Shown: positions 47,002 through 55,499, counted from the first letter of the stretch. The stretch is 64,000 nt of DNA from Brucella pseudogrignonensis (GCF_002252525.1 NZ_NNRM01000006.1:62001-126000), one strand, 5' to 3'. Notes: generated by a model not told the origin, from the letters alone. Program-made: numbers and translations.

Positions 47002-48065
47002 TTTACTGTTTCCGCGAGATTCTTCGGCCATTCAGCATTTTGATCAAGTTTCACGTAAGCCATACCCGGAAGCCCGGTTTTGACCTGCTGAATATATTTC
47101 TGAAGCAATTCCTGCGGGATTTTTGCCTTAACGCGGAACATGAGCTTTTGACGCTCTTCCTCCGTCTCAACCGACTTTGGCGTGAACTGCGCAACATCGG
47201 CTACGAAACTAATCGTAGCAGGGATCACATATTGAGGTGCGGCATCGAGCACAATACGAGCATCCGCGCCAATGGCCACGCGACCAGCCTGCGAAGTCGG
47301 CAGGAAGAAAGTCATATAGACGTCGCTGACATCCACCAGATTCAGCACGCGACCGCCAGCAGACAATACTTCACCCGGTTGCGCAACACGATATTGCACG
47401 CGGCCCGGCTTTGGCGAACGCAATGTGGCATCATTGATATCTGTATCGATGGTGGCAATCGCCTCCTTTGCAGCTTCAACCGCAGCTTCTGCATCAACAA
47501 CTTGTGCCTTTGCAGCACTGATCGCAGCCGCCGTCGCGGCGAGCTGCGCCTTTGCAGCACCCACGGCTGCCTCAGCACCCTGCGCGGTTGCGCGATCATC
47601 ATCCAGCACCTGCTGAGAGACTGTGCGCGATTCTGAAAGCTGTTGCGAACGGGCCAAACGGCGATTTGCAGCGTCCAGTTGCGCTTCGCGCTGTGCGACC
47701 GTGGCCTGAGCGGCGGTTTGCTCGGCTTCACGCTGGACAACCAAACTTTTCGCTGTCTCAATGCTTATTTCAGCGCGACGAAGCTGCGCTTCAGCCTGTT
47801 TTCGCTGGCTCTCGAGCTGGGCAGTATCCATGCGCGCCAGAACCGCGTTTGCCTCAACAAACTGTCCTTCGTCGGCAAGAATTTCGCGGATACGTCCGGG
47901 GCTTTTGGTGGATACATCGATCTCTACGGCTTCGATTCGCCCATTTCCGCCAGCAATGCCTTCCGGCAGTCCGGGGTCGCTCAGTGCTTTCCAGGCATAG
48001 TAGCCTCCGGCTACCAAAGCCACGACTACACCAGTTGCGATCCACTGCTTGCGATTAAACCCCAT
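46998..48065 (-). CDS. HlyD-family membrane fusion/adaptor protein (YhiI-like)
   Basis: A 355-residue adaptor. One N-terminal membrane segment (residues about 8-25) is followed by a biotinyl-lipoyl-like domain ([16 protein letters not shown]), a long coiled coil rich in Ala/Gln/Glu (residues about 85-210), and a beta domain ([20 protein letters not shown]). It links the RbbA/YhhJ exporter to the outer membrane, probably with TolC. It is the first gene of the operon. A perfect FNR/FixK-type dyad is centred about 41 bases before a likely transcription start upstream, so the operon may be induced when oxygen is low. Confidence 0.9.
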   Translation of the reverse strand: MGFNRKQWIATGVVVALVAGGYYAWKALSDPGLPEGIAGGNGRIEAVEIDVSTKSPGRIREILADEGQFVEANAVLARMDTAQLESQRKQAEAQLRRAEISIETAKSLVVQREAEQTAAQATVAQREAQLDAANRRLARSQQLSESRTVSQQVLDDDRATAQGAEAAVGAAKAQLAATAAAISAAKAQVVDAEAAVEAAKEAIATIDTDINDATLRSPKPGRVQYRVAQPGEVLSAGGRVLNLVDVSDVYMTFFLPTSQAGRVAIGADARIVLDAAPQYVIPATISFVADVAQFTPKSVETEEERQKLMFRVKAKIPQELLQKYIQQVKTGLPGMAYVKLDQNAEWPKNLAETVK

Positions 48066-48176
48066 GCCGAAACATCCTCTGCGTCATCATCTTGCGGGTC
48101 CGCAAAGCAAAGCTATGCGGCAAACGATACTACTCAGTCAGATTGAATTCTGTATTTTCACTTGGGAGTGCGTGCC

Positions 48177-48190
48177 TTGATTAAAATCAA
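48177..48190. promoter_or_regulatory. FNR/FixK-type site upstream of the hlyD-rbbA operon
   Basis: TTGATTAAAATCAA matches the FNR consensus TTGAT-N4-ATCAA perfectly. On the reverse strand a possible -10 hexamer TACAGA lies 30 bases from its centre, which would place the site near -41.5, the usual class II activation position, with a start near 48142. Confidence 0.7.
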
Positions 48191-48317
48191 CTATACTCAA
48201 ATGCACCGCAATTTCATGCGTTAAATAATAAATATAAGAAAATTCGCGGGTGCCGATTTAGTGAGATGGAGGGCAATGCTGACAGCACCCGCTGGCTGTC
48301 GACAGTACAACATTGCA

Positions 48318-48436
48318 AAAAGATCGCGCTGGTGCGCTCGACAGATCCTTGAATTGTTTAAAATTAGCCGGGGCGTCGCTTTGGTTGGGCCTCGACGCCC
48401 CGGAGATTGCCGACTCTGGTGGAACTCGGCAACAAG
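48318..48436 (-). ncRNA. Candidate FNR/FixK-controlled small RNA
   Basis: No convincing protein is encoded between the two perfect FNR/FixK dyads. Read on the reverse strand from a predicted start near 48435 there are two strong hairpins: TTGCCGA/TCGGCAA (forward about 48406-48432), then CCGGGGCGTCG/CGACGCCCCGG (forward about 48369-48405). A GCGC-tetraloop hairpin (forward 48324-48341) follows and runs into TCTTTTT, an intrinsic terminator form. The predicted transcript is about 115-120 bases. The promoter has GCTAAT as -10 and the dyad at 48469-48482 centred near -41. The sequence resembles no RNA family I know. Confidence 0.45.
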
Positions 48437-48468
48437 CGATCATTAGCATCCGCTGGCGGAGGCTTTCT

Positions 48469-48482
48469 TTGATTTAAATCAA
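48469..48482. promoter_or_regulatory. FNR/FixK-type site before the candidate small RNA
   Basis: TTGATTTAAATCAA is a perfect match to TTGAT-N4-ATCAA and a full palindrome. The gene on its other side ends toward it, so it can only serve leftward transcription into the structured segment. Confidence 0.7.
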
Positions 48483-48510
48483 CCAGATAATAAATAACCT
48501 GAATGTGCCG

Positions 48511-49704
48511 CTATTTTTCAGGTCGACACTTACCCCAGGTCTTTTTCAAGTATGACGATACGCTCTTGAGCTTCGGATCAGACAAGAAACCCTGTCGAAA
48601 AAGAATACTGCCTTTGACCTCCGGTATAGCGCTGTTGAGGTCAAGCTGGCGCTTGATTTCATCGACGCCATTTCCCGCAAGCCATTCAGGCTCAGCCTTA
48701 CTCGAGGTGCCAGCGCGATAAAGTGCCATACCGATATAAAGATCAGTATTTGTGCCTTTAACTGTATCCGCCCACCATCTGACGATAGGGCCATAAGGCA
48801 CATCCTTGCGGCCTGACGACCAATAGACCTGCGGCGCGATATAATCGATCAGCCCATCTTTCACCCAGGCACGCGTATCAGCAAAGTCTCCATCATAATT
48901 GGTCTTACCCGCCCGCGTTGGCGAACCAAGCGGATCGTTAATCTGATTGCGCCAGACGCCGCCAGGGCTGATACCAAAGCGAACATGCGGCTTGATGGCT
49001 TTGATCTTGTGCGATATTTCCTGCACCAGCGTATAGGTATTGTGACGCCGCCAGTCATGCTTGCTGGAGAAATGCGTCCCGAAACGTTTGAATGTCTTGT
49101 CATCCTTGAGTGGCGAGCCCTGCGTTTCGTAATAGAAATAGTCATCGAACTGGATTCCATCGACATCATATTTCTGGACAACTTCAGCCGTGATGTTAGT
49201 GACCCACTGGCGCACTGCCGGAATACCGGGGTCAAGCACATAGCGATCCGCAGATATGCCTACCCAACCCGGATTGGTTTTATAAACGCTAGGCGGAGAA
49301 TCGCTGGAAGAATTATTCAGTTCTTTTCGCGTTGCCGGTCGCACATCCATAGAAACACGGTAAGGATTGAGCCAGGCATGTAGCTCGATTCCACGCTTGT
49401 GCGCTTGCGCGATCGCAAAGCGCAGTGGATCGAAGCCCGGATCTTTTCCGAGTGTACCCGTCAGATAAGATGACCACGGCAGATAGTCTGATTTGTAGAA
49501 AGCATCCGCAGCAGGTGAAACCTGAAAGATCACGGCGTTAATGCCATGTTCGGATGCTTCTTCAAACATTCGCACCAGTTCCTGCTTCTGGCGCTTCACG
49601 CGTTCGGAATCATCCTCAATCTGAGTGGAAGCTCTGGATGGCCAATCCAGATTAAGAACAGTCGCAACCCAGCTCGCATGAAAAGTATCGCAATCAAGTG
49701 GCAT
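48511..49704 (-). CDS. GHL10/DUF187 glycoside hydrolase-like protein (YddW family)
   Basis: A 397-residue (beta/alpha)8-barrel protein of the GHL10 family (formerly DUF187). It starts directly with the first strand (ASWVATVLNLDWPS) and carries GINAVIFQVSPAADAFY, ELHAWLNPYR and DGIQFDDYFYY, the putative catalytic acidic loop. Relatives act on cell-wall or extracellular polysaccharide and usually have a signal peptide or lipobox. None is visible here, as the barrel starts about ten residues in. It diverges from the stress protein gene. Confidence 0.85.
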   Translation of the reverse strand: MPLDCDTFHASWVATVLNLDWPSRASTQIEDDSERVKRQKQELVRMFEEASEHGINAVIFQVSPAADAFYKSDYLPWSSYLTGTLGKDPGFDPLRFAIAQAHKRGIELHAWLNPYRVSMDVRPATRKELNNSSSDSPPSVYKTNPGWVGISADRYVLDPGIPAVRQWVTNITAEVVQKYDVDGIQFDDYFYYETQGSPLKDDKTFKRFGTHFSSKHDWRRHNTYTLVQEISHKIKAIKPHVRFGISPGGVWRNQINDPLGSPTRAGKTNYDGDFADTRAWVKDGLIDYIAPQVYWSSGRKDVPYGPIVRWWADTVKGTNTDLYIGMALYRAGTSSKAEPEWLAGNGVDEIKRQLDLNSAIPEVKGSILFRQGFLSDPKLKSVSSYLKKTWGKCRPEK

Positions 49705-49751
49705 GGATTATCGCAGTCCCGTTCTATTCTAATATTAACGCCATATCTGGT

Positions 49752-49764
49752 TTGATATGATCAA
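49752..49764. promoter_or_regulatory. FNR-like site with a short spacer
   Basis: TTGATATGATCAA is a perfect dyad with three instead of four spacer bases. A good -10 hexamer TATAAA lies at 49787-49792, which would put the site at about -41 of the stress protein gene. Its function is uncertain because the spacer is one base short. Confidence 0.4.
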
Positions 49765-49809
49765 CTGGGTAACTACTTTAAAGATGTATAAAGTCAAAGC
49801 GAGGGCACG

Positions 49810-50253
49810 ATGTATAAGAATATCCTAGTCACCACAGATGGTTCAGAGTTTGCAGAGCGCGGTCTCATTCATGGATTTGATACCGCGAAAGCCATGGGTA
49901 GCAAGGTGACGGTCCTCACCGTGACCGCCCCCTATTCGCTTTCCGGCCTGCCTGGCGGCTTTACTGACAGTCCGGCCTTTATCGAGCGTTATGAAGAAGA
50001 ATGGAACGATTACGCCGATGCTGCACTTGCCCGCGCCCGTGAACTGGCAAGTCAGGCTGGCGTTGAAATCCATACATTGCATGTCGTGGCGCAGCATCCA
50101 GCCACCTCAATCATTGAAACCGCAAAAGAATTGCGCAACGACCTGATTGTGATGGCGTCGCATGGTCGCCGTGGACTGAAAGGCATGTTGCTCGGTAGTC
50201 AGACCTATGAAGTCGTTACGCGAAGCACTGTTCCGGTGCTGGTGGTTCGCTAG
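49810..50253 (+). CDS. Universal stress protein (UspA family)
   Basis: A 147-residue single Usp domain. ILVTTDGSEFAERGL starts the fold and the nucleotide-binding loop is ASHGRRGLKGMLLGSQ, matching G-2x-G-9x-G(S/T), so it should bind ATP. Such proteins raise survival under starvation, oxygen limitation or oxidative stress. GAGGG precedes the ATG. An FNR-like dyad upstream and a flavin-binding protein gene just downstream (convergent) suggest induction in low oxygen, as seen for FixK targets in rhizobia. Confidence 0.92.
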   Translation: MYKNILVTTDGSEFAERGLIHGFDTAKAMGSKVTVLTVTAPYSLSGLPGGFTDSPAFIERYEEEWNDYADAALARARELASQAGVEIHTLHVVAQHPATSIIETAKELRNDLIVMASHGRRGLKGMLLGSQTYEVVTRSTVPVLVVR

Positions 50254-50255
50254 AT

Positions 50256-50690
50256 TCAACCGGCCTGATGACCAGTGGCGCTTTCAATATCAACGCGAAA
50301 GAAAACAGGTTCCAGTTTGCGTTGCTCGCCGCCACTGGTGATGGTCTTGGTATAAGCAGGCTCCCACCATGTCGGCTCGTTTGAGAGCATATTGACGATC
50401 GCAGCCTTTTCTTCCTCGCGCGTGATCTCGCGATAATGACCGTTCACCACAACGCTACGCCATTCCGTTTTTGAAATGATGTGATCGAACAAAATGCAGA
50501 CCGCATCATTTTTCCGCATAGCCTCAGTCTTCTGACCATCGGTAGTGAAGGAATAAAGCGCCCCACCGCTGAATCGAAAACCGAGCGGCACCACAAATGG
50601 TCGATCACCAAGAATATAACCCAACCGCCCGATCTGGGTATGCTGGATCATATCACGGACATCAATTTCAGACATTTCCTTGATTATCAT
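50256..50690 (-). CDS. Pyridoxamine 5'-phosphate oxidase-like flavin-binding protein
   Basis: A 144-residue split-barrel protein of the PNPOx-like FMN-binding superfamily. It begins with [20 protein letters not shown] and continues [20 protein letters not shown]. Small members bind FMN, F420 or heme; the substrate is not known. It is convergent with the stress protein gene, with only two bases between the stop codons. A TTGA-N6-TCAA dyad lies 60 bases upstream of its start. Confidence 0.85.
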   Translation of the reverse strand: MIIKEMSEIDVRDMIQHTQIGRLGYILGDRPFVVPLGFRFSGGALYSFTTDGQKTEAMRKNDAVCILFDHIISKTEWRSVVVNGHYREITREEEKAAIVNMLSNEPTWWEPAYTKTITSGGEQRKLEPVFFRVDIESATGHQAG

Positions 50691-50711
50691 GGCAAGCGTC
50701 CCTCGTTCAGC

Positions 50712-50729
50712 TAATCTGTTGTTAGATTA
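50712..50729. promoter_or_regulatory. Inverted repeat in the PNPOx-like promoter
   Basis: TAATCT 50712-50717 and AGATTA 50724-50729 form a dyad with a six-base spacer, between the FNR-type site and the start codon. It is a candidate second operator. Confidence 0.3.
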
Positions 50730-50750
50730 CTATAGGGCGGCGATTGCGCT

Positions 50751-50764
50751 TTGACCGCAATCAA
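50751..50764. promoter_or_regulatory. FNR/FixK-type site upstream of the PNPOx-like gene
   Basis: TTGACCGCAATCAA fits TTGA-N6-TCAA, with one change from the best FNR consensus. On the reverse strand TATAGT (forward 50729-50734) is a good -10 hexamer downstream. Its distance puts the dyad near -36, slightly closer than the usual -41.5. Confidence 0.5.
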
Positions 50765-50774
50765 AACATGAAAA

Positions 50775-51701
50775 TCAGACGAACAGGCGCCCTTCAGCAA
50801 TCTTGACTGCCGTACCGCCAATACGAGCACCGGTGAGTGTCTGGTTTGACACATCAAGTTCAAGGCGAATACGCGAGGGGCGCCCCATCTCCATGCCCTG
50901 CTCGATCCACCATTGTGAACTTCCATCCACCGGCTGGTCTTTGGCCAGAATCATGCCTGCAAAAGCCGCCGCTGCAGACCCCGTCGCGGGATCTTCATAC
51001 ACATTCGAGCCTGTCACAAACATGCGTGCGTGATAATTACTGTCGAACAGAATTGTTTCGCGGCAATAGACATAAATCGGCAATGGTCGATCGCCCACAT
51101 GCGGCAGACTTTCGCTCACATAGACAGGATCGATGGAGACTTTGGCTGCAGCGATCAGGTTATGAACCGGCACAAGAAGATAGGGTGTGCCTGCGCTCCA
51201 GACAGCAGGAATATGGTTTTCAAAGCCGATCTCATGCGTGCCTAGCCCGATTGCGGCGGCTGCCTCTTCCTTCTCGATCTTGATATCGAGCTTTTCCGGC
51301 AAACGCGGCAGATCAAATTCTGCAAAGGCGCTGTTTTCACCTAAGATGACACCACAGCGAACGATACCTACCTTCTCTTCAAGCGTCACCAGCCGATCCG
51401 ACTCGTCGCCTGTTCTGCGATGACGTGCCAGCGATACCGCAGCACCAACCGTCGGATGACCGGCAAATGGCAACTCGTAGTCCGGGGTAAAAATGCGGAC
51501 GGCTGCCTCATGCATCGGATTTTCAGGCGGAAAGATAAAGACCGTTTCGGACAGATTGAATTCGCGCGCAATGGCCTGCATACGCGCGTCAGTCAGCCCT
51601 TCACTCTCGTGCACAACAGCCAGCGGATTCCCAGCCAGAGCCTTATCGGCGAAAACGTCGAAAATCTCATAGTACCGGCCAGCACTGGCAGCTTCGGTCA
51701 T
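50775..51701 (-). CDS. PhzF-family isomerase
   Basis: A 308-residue PhzF-like protein of the diaminopimelate-epimerase fold. YEIFDVFADKALAGNPLAVV opens it, the catalytic glutamate is in FNLSETVF near residue 52, and GHPTVGAA and DPATGSAAAAFAG are the two glycine-rich loops. PhzF isomerises a dihydroanthranilate in phenazine synthesis. No other phenazine gene is present, so this is probably a stand-alone member with an unknown substrate. Confidence 0.9.
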   Translation of the reverse strand: MTEAASAGRYYEIFDVFADKALAGNPLAVVHESEGLTDARMQAIAREFNLSETVFIFPPENPMHEAAVRIFTPDYELPFAGHPTVGAAVSLARHRRTGDESDRLVTLEEKVGIVRCGVILGENSAFAEFDLPRLPEKLDIKIEKEEAAAAIGLGTHEIGFENHIPAVWSAGTPYLLVPVHNLIAAAKVSIDPVYVSESLPHVGDRPLPIYVYCRETILFDSNYHARMFVTGSNVYEDPATGSAAAAFAGMILAKDQPVDGSSQWWIEQGMEMGRPSRIRLELDVSNQTLTGARIGGTAVKIAEGRLFV

Positions 51702-51792
51702 CGTTCACCTCTCCCTCACTTCAGTAAGGCCATAAGCCTTGCTTTGCGAGCATAGTCAATTTCGTGGCGCTGTCATCTGCAAGAACTGATCG

Positions 51793-52506
51793 TTACTGTT
51801 GATTTTCGAAATGCCAATCGGCAAATGCGCGCACATAGGATGGCGTCGCCTGCCCCATGGCTCCTGCCTGCTTAACCGGAATGATTTCCGACAATTCCGG
51901 CTCTGCTTGAGCAGCGAGATTTGCCTCTATTCGCTTCAACAATTCCGTCGTCGAAAGATCAAAGTAATGTCGGCGGAAAAGCGCAATGCTTCCATCGGCA
52001 GTTACCAGATGGGTCTTTGCTTCCGCCCTGGCATCACCAAGATTAATTCCGGTTTCTTCAAAGACTTCTCGGGCCATATTGGTTTTATAATCGGCCCGAC
52101 CATCAACGACATCATTGTCATCAATGGAACCTGCCGGAAAATAGACACGTCCTGCGACCGCATTATGCGCGCTCATACGGGCTGCTATCAAATGCCCTTC
52201 AGTGGACACCATGATGCCGACGCCAAAAATATGCCACGGCCGTAAAGGCTGTGCATCTTTGCGCCAATACATAAGCGTTGCAAAGCTCGTGCGATGGAAA
52301 CCGGCGGAAAAAGACTGGCCTTCCAGTTTCGCGTCTGGTGCAAGATAAATTTCACCATCAAACAAAGTCGGATTAGCCTGACACTCGCGCTGCCAGTTTT
52401 CAGCGATTGCGGTTTTATTGGCTTGCGCATAATCGAGCGGTCCCGGCAAAATCCGGACATCGACACGATCAATTTCATAAACCGTGTTTTCTTTCACATG
52501 CTGCAT
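51793..52506 (-). CDS. Nudix hydrolase
   Basis: A 237-residue protein with a Nudix core near residues 110-165. AREVFEETGINL supplies the metal-binding REUXEEXGU part. The first half of the box (GSIDDNDVVDGRADYKTN) has an insertion, so spacing is atypical. The family cleaves nucleoside diphosphates linked to another group; the substrate is not clear. ATG at 52506 with GGGACGG ahead was chosen; an in-frame ATG four codons upstream is also possible. It follows the endonuclease-like gene by about 14 bases and is likely in one transcript with it. Confidence 0.8.
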   Translation of the reverse strand: MQHVKENTVYEIDRVDVRILPGPLDYAQANKTAIAENWQRECQANPTLFDGEIYLAPDAKLEGQSFSAGFHRTSFATLMYWRKDAQPLRPWHIFGVGIMVSTEGHLIAARMSAHNAVAGRVYFPAGSIDDNDVVDGRADYKTNMAREVFEETGINLGDARAEAKTHLVTADGSIALFRRHYFDLSTTELLKRIEANLAAQAEPELSEIIPVKQAGAMGQATPSYVRAFADWHFENQQ

Positions 52507-52520
52507 TAGCCGTCCCATTC

Positions 52521-53630
52521 TCAAACAATGTTCAGCGTGACAGCCACGGGGCAATGGTCACTGGCCTTAGGACGATCCCATCCAGTCCGTGGATAACGAT
52601 CAACTTCTTGTCCTGGCGGGAAAACCGTGCGCCAGGGCTGGCCCCGACGGATAATCTTCGGAATCGCACCACCGTTTTTGTCAGCCAGAGTTGGCGACGC
52701 AAGAATGTAATCAAGCTGGCAAAGATGGCGTTCCTGCGGTCCGCGGGTGTGATAGAGCGTCCAGCGGTCCATTTCAGGGCGGCGCTCCACAAGATTGATG
52801 GCGAAGCCATCGCTCAGCAGCGTATCCAGAGCACTGGCAGCTTCCTTCACAGGCGAGAATTGATAACCGTTCCACTCATCGCCTTCGATGATGACGCGTT
52901 CCCGGTAATCGTTGAAATCACCGCAAATGAGCCAGCGCTTACCCGAAGTGTGCCCTGCGCCAAACTTCTCTTCGATAATGTGACGGATCGCACGCGTTTC
53001 TGCCTGTCTGACCGGCAAGGATGCAGTGCGACCATCAAGCCCGTTACGTGCACCGCCCATTGATTTCAGATGAACAACAAAAAGCGTCAATGGCTTGCCG
53101 TCGATACGCATATCGAGACAAAGACAATCGCGCTTAAAAATGCGATCATTCGGTTCAAGTCCTAGCTCCGCAAGCACCGGCTGATAAAGATCAAGATCCT
53201 TATAGGTCAGATGTGCGTGGCTGGTGACTTCCAGCACTTCAATCCGCTGGCCATCACGCGTCGTATCGCGTGCCATCACAGCAACGTCGATGCCTCGACT
53301 ATCATTGCCGTCAATCAGATACTTATTGCGATAGCCCTGCCCGACCATCTTGAAAAGATAGCCATATTCAAACGCGTTAAGGGCGGCGAGATTATCGACT
53401 TCTTGCAGGCAAAGCACATCGGCCCGTGTTTCGGCTATTGCCAGCGCCGTCATCTGCCGTGTGTCATCGGTATGGGCAATCGCCCGCGCCTGCTCCAGCA
53501 GACGGTATTGCGTTTCATCGCCGATCTCGAAGAGCTTGAGCGAGCGATCCTGATGCAATTCATTTCGAAAGCCGGAAAAATCAAACCGGCGCATCAGATT
53601 TTCGACATTGAAGGTTGCTATCGTAAACAT
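52521..53630 (-). CDS. Endonuclease/exonuclease/phosphatase-family protein
   Basis: A 369-residue metal-dependent phosphoesterase of the EEP superfamily. It begins MFTIATFNVENLMRRFDF, with Asn in the metal-binding strand; LCLQEVDNL has the catalytic Glu, ICGDFND the DxN motif, and SDHCPV near the end the catalytic Asp-His. Substrates in the family include DNA, RNA, lipids and inositol phosphates. It appears cytoplasmic, as no signal peptide is visible. The Nudix gene follows. Confidence 0.9.
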   Translation of the reverse strand: MFTIATFNVENLMRRFDFSGFRNELHQDRSLKLFEIGDETQYRLLEQARAIAHTDDTRQMTALAIAETRADVLCLQEVDNLAALNAFEYGYLFKMVGQGYRNKYLIDGNDSRGIDVAVMARDTTRDGQRIEVLEVTSHAHLTYKDLDLYQPVLAELGLEPNDRIFKRDCLCLDMRIDGKPLTLFVVHLKSMGGARNGLDGRTASLPVRQAETRAIRHIIEEKFGAGHTSGKRWLICGDFNDYRERVIIEGDEWNGYQFSPVKEAASALDTLLSDGFAINLVERRPEMDRWTLYHTRGPQERHLCQLDYILASPTLADKNGGAIPKIIRRGQPWRTVFPPGQEVDRYPRTGWDRPKASDHCPVAVTLNIV

Positions 53631-53750
53631 GCCCGCGCAATCTCACCACTTGCGCTATGATTGGCAAGTGGTTCTTTTCAAAATTGCACAGCCACGCTGG
53701 TTTTGATCAGAAAAGCCACCATATAAAGTCTGGAAATCAGGACACCGAAA

Positions 53751-54167
53751 ATGCTTGATAAGATACGGTACATCGCACTTTGCTCAGGTCTCTTTGCAGC
53801 AAGCCTTGTTGGCAGCGCTGCAGCGGTTGACCTGAATACGCCTTACGTGCCGTCTTTGCGTCCAAGCACACCCCCTATCGCTGGCGGGCTGCCGCGGACT
53901 TATCAGCCACAAGCAGGATCAAGTAAGTGTTACGGCGTGGGGTGCCGCGACAGTGGCAATTACATCTCGCGCGAAGGCATCCCGATCTACAAGAATGGCG
54001 ACCCGCTTCAAGTTCGCCCATCCAATCGCAAGCCTGTCACCACCTTCGGTCCAAGCAGCAACCATATTTCATGGTGCTCAAATCGTTACCGCAGTTATCG
54101 TACTTCGGATAACACATACCAGCCCTTGGCAGGGCCGCGCACAGGTTGTAATTCGCCCTTTCAATAA
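53751..54167 (+). CDS. BA14K-family secreted protein
   Basis: A 138-residue protein with a signal peptide (MLDKIRYIALCSGLFAASLV, cleaved about AAA), a Pro/Ser/Thr-rich segment (YVPSLRPSTPPIAGGLPRTY), and a C-terminal BA14K signature (HISWCSNRYRSYRTSDNTYQ, then PLAGPRTGCNSPF). The BA14K protein of Brucella abortus is an immunoreactive lectin-like surface protein. This one shares the C-terminal motif with two cysteines. A strong terminator follows. Confidence 0.82.
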   Translation: MLDKIRYIALCSGLFAASLVGSAAAVDLNTPYVPSLRPSTPPIAGGLPRTYQPQAGSSKCYGVGCRDSGNYISREGIPIYKNGDPLQVRPSNRKPVTTFGPSSNHISWCSNRYRSYRTSDNTYQPLAGPRTGCNSPFQ

Positions 54168-54200
54168 AAAAGCCGGGCAATGCCCGGCTTCTGATTTTAT
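54166..54200. terminator. Intrinsic terminator, shared
   Basis: AAGCCGGGC pairs with GCCCGGCTT across a three-base loop (54170-54190), with an A-run before and CTGATTTT after. It serves the BA14K gene and possibly the convergent aminotransferase gene. Confidence 0.85.
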
Positions 54201-55429
54201 GCAGCTTCTGATTTGGAATGCGTGCGGATCAAGCGTCCCAGACGCATGATACCTTCATCAATCATTTCATCATTAGCGCATGAATAGCTAAGACGCAGCG
54301 TATTGGCACCCGTGCCATCCGCAAAGAATGCCTTGCCCGGGACGAAAGCTACCTTCTCGCTTTCAATCGATGCGGCAAGCAATGCAGCACCGTCCATGCC
54401 CTTTGGAAGCGTGACCCAGATGAACATTCCACCTTCCGGCTTGGTCCAGTCAGTGCCTTCCGGCATGTATTTAGCAAGTGCTTCCAGCATCTTATCGCGG
54501 CGATGCTTATAAACGCTATGCAGCTTAGCGACTTGGCTGTCAAAACCAGTCGAAGCAACACGATGGATGGCAATCTGGTTGATTGTCGAAGAATGAAGAT
54601 CAGCCGCCTGCTTCATCAGAACCAGCTTGCGGATAACCGACTGCGAAGCAACCACGTAACCGACGCGCAGGCCAGGTGCGAGGGTCTTCGAGAATGAGCC
54701 GCAATAGATCGTGCGGGTCTTTTCGATATCACCGCCGTGACGCGCAATATCCATCGACAGGATCGGCGCAATCGCTTCGCCGTTGTAACGCAGATACTGA
54801 TAAGCAGCGTCTTCGATAATCGGCACATTCAGTTCATCAGCGTCGGCCAGCAACTTCTCACGGCCTGCACGATCAACTGTTTCTCCGGTCGGGTTGCTGA
54901 AATCTGCCGAAAGATAGGCAAACTTAACCTGACCGCCAGCATTTTCCGCTGCCTGCTTATAGGAATCCGGTGTGCGGTTACCATTCAGCGAGAGAATGTC
55001 ATAGGTCGGCTCGTAGGCGTTGAATGCCTGCAACGCGCCAAGATAAGTCGGGGCCGTCACCAGTGCCGTGTCATTTGGCGAGATGAAAAGCTTGCCTAGA
55101 TAGTCAAGTGCTTGCTGCGAACCGGACGTGATAAAGACGTTGTCTTCGGTACAAGGAATACCGATCTTGGCGAGTTCACTCACCAACCAGGTGCGGAGCG
55201 GCTTGTAACCTTCGGATACCGAATATTGCAGAGCTGCATTAGCTTCAGGGCCACCAAAGATGTCCTGATAAGCGCTCTGGAATTCAGCATGTGGAAACAG
55301 CGCCGGATCGGGAATACCGCCAGCAAAGGAAATAATATCCGGACGTTCCAGCAGTTTTAGAAGTTCACGGATTTCCGAAGCGCGCATACGTTTCGAGCGC
55401 GTTGCAAATACAGTTTCCCAGTCCAACAC
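54197..55429 (-). CDS. PLP-dependent aminotransferase (class I/II fold)
   Basis: A 410-residue fold-type I aminotransferase. ISFAGGIPDPALFP is the LysN/AAT-like N-terminal signature, FITSGSQQALDYLGKLF precedes the cofactor-binding tyrosine region, and CGSFSKTLAPGLRVGYV contains the Schiff-base lysine (K near residue 235). It transfers amino groups from an amino acid, with 2-aminoadipate-type or aromatic enzymes the nearest relatives; the substrate is inferred only. GTG at 55429 was chosen because GGAG sits seven bases ahead. It lies downstream of ilvC on the same strand with a 500-base gap. Confidence 0.88.
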   Translation of the reverse strand: MLDWETVFATRSKRMRASEIRELLKLLERPDIISFAGGIPDPALFPHAEFQSAYQDIFGGPEANAALQYSVSEGYKPLRTWLVSELAKIGIPCTEDNVFITSGSQQALDYLGKLFISPNDTALVTAPTYLGALQAFNAYEPTYDILSLNGNRTPDSYKQAAENAGGQVKFAYLSADFSNPTGETVDRAGREKLLADADELNVPIIEDAAYQYLRYNGEAIAPILSMDIARHGGDIEKTRTIYCGSFSKTLAPGLRVGYVVASQSVIRKLVLMKQAADLHSSTINQIAIHRVASTGFDSQVAKLHSVYKHRRDKMLEALAKYMPEGTDWTKPEGGMFIWVTLPKGMDGAALLAASIESEKVAFVPGKAFFADGTGANTLRLSYSCANDEMIDEGIMRLGRLIRTHSKSEAA

Positions 55430-55499
55430 GGGAAATCTCCTCAATACGGTGGAGGCAAAGCCTCCTCAAACCTTGCCAGATAAAGTTCTAGCGATAGCG

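Noticed and set aside
48258-48449. Short reading frames on both strands within the FNR-flanked segment
   Set aside because: They show no ribosome site and have odd composition. The predicted promoter start lies inside the reverse one, and hairpins fit an RNA better.
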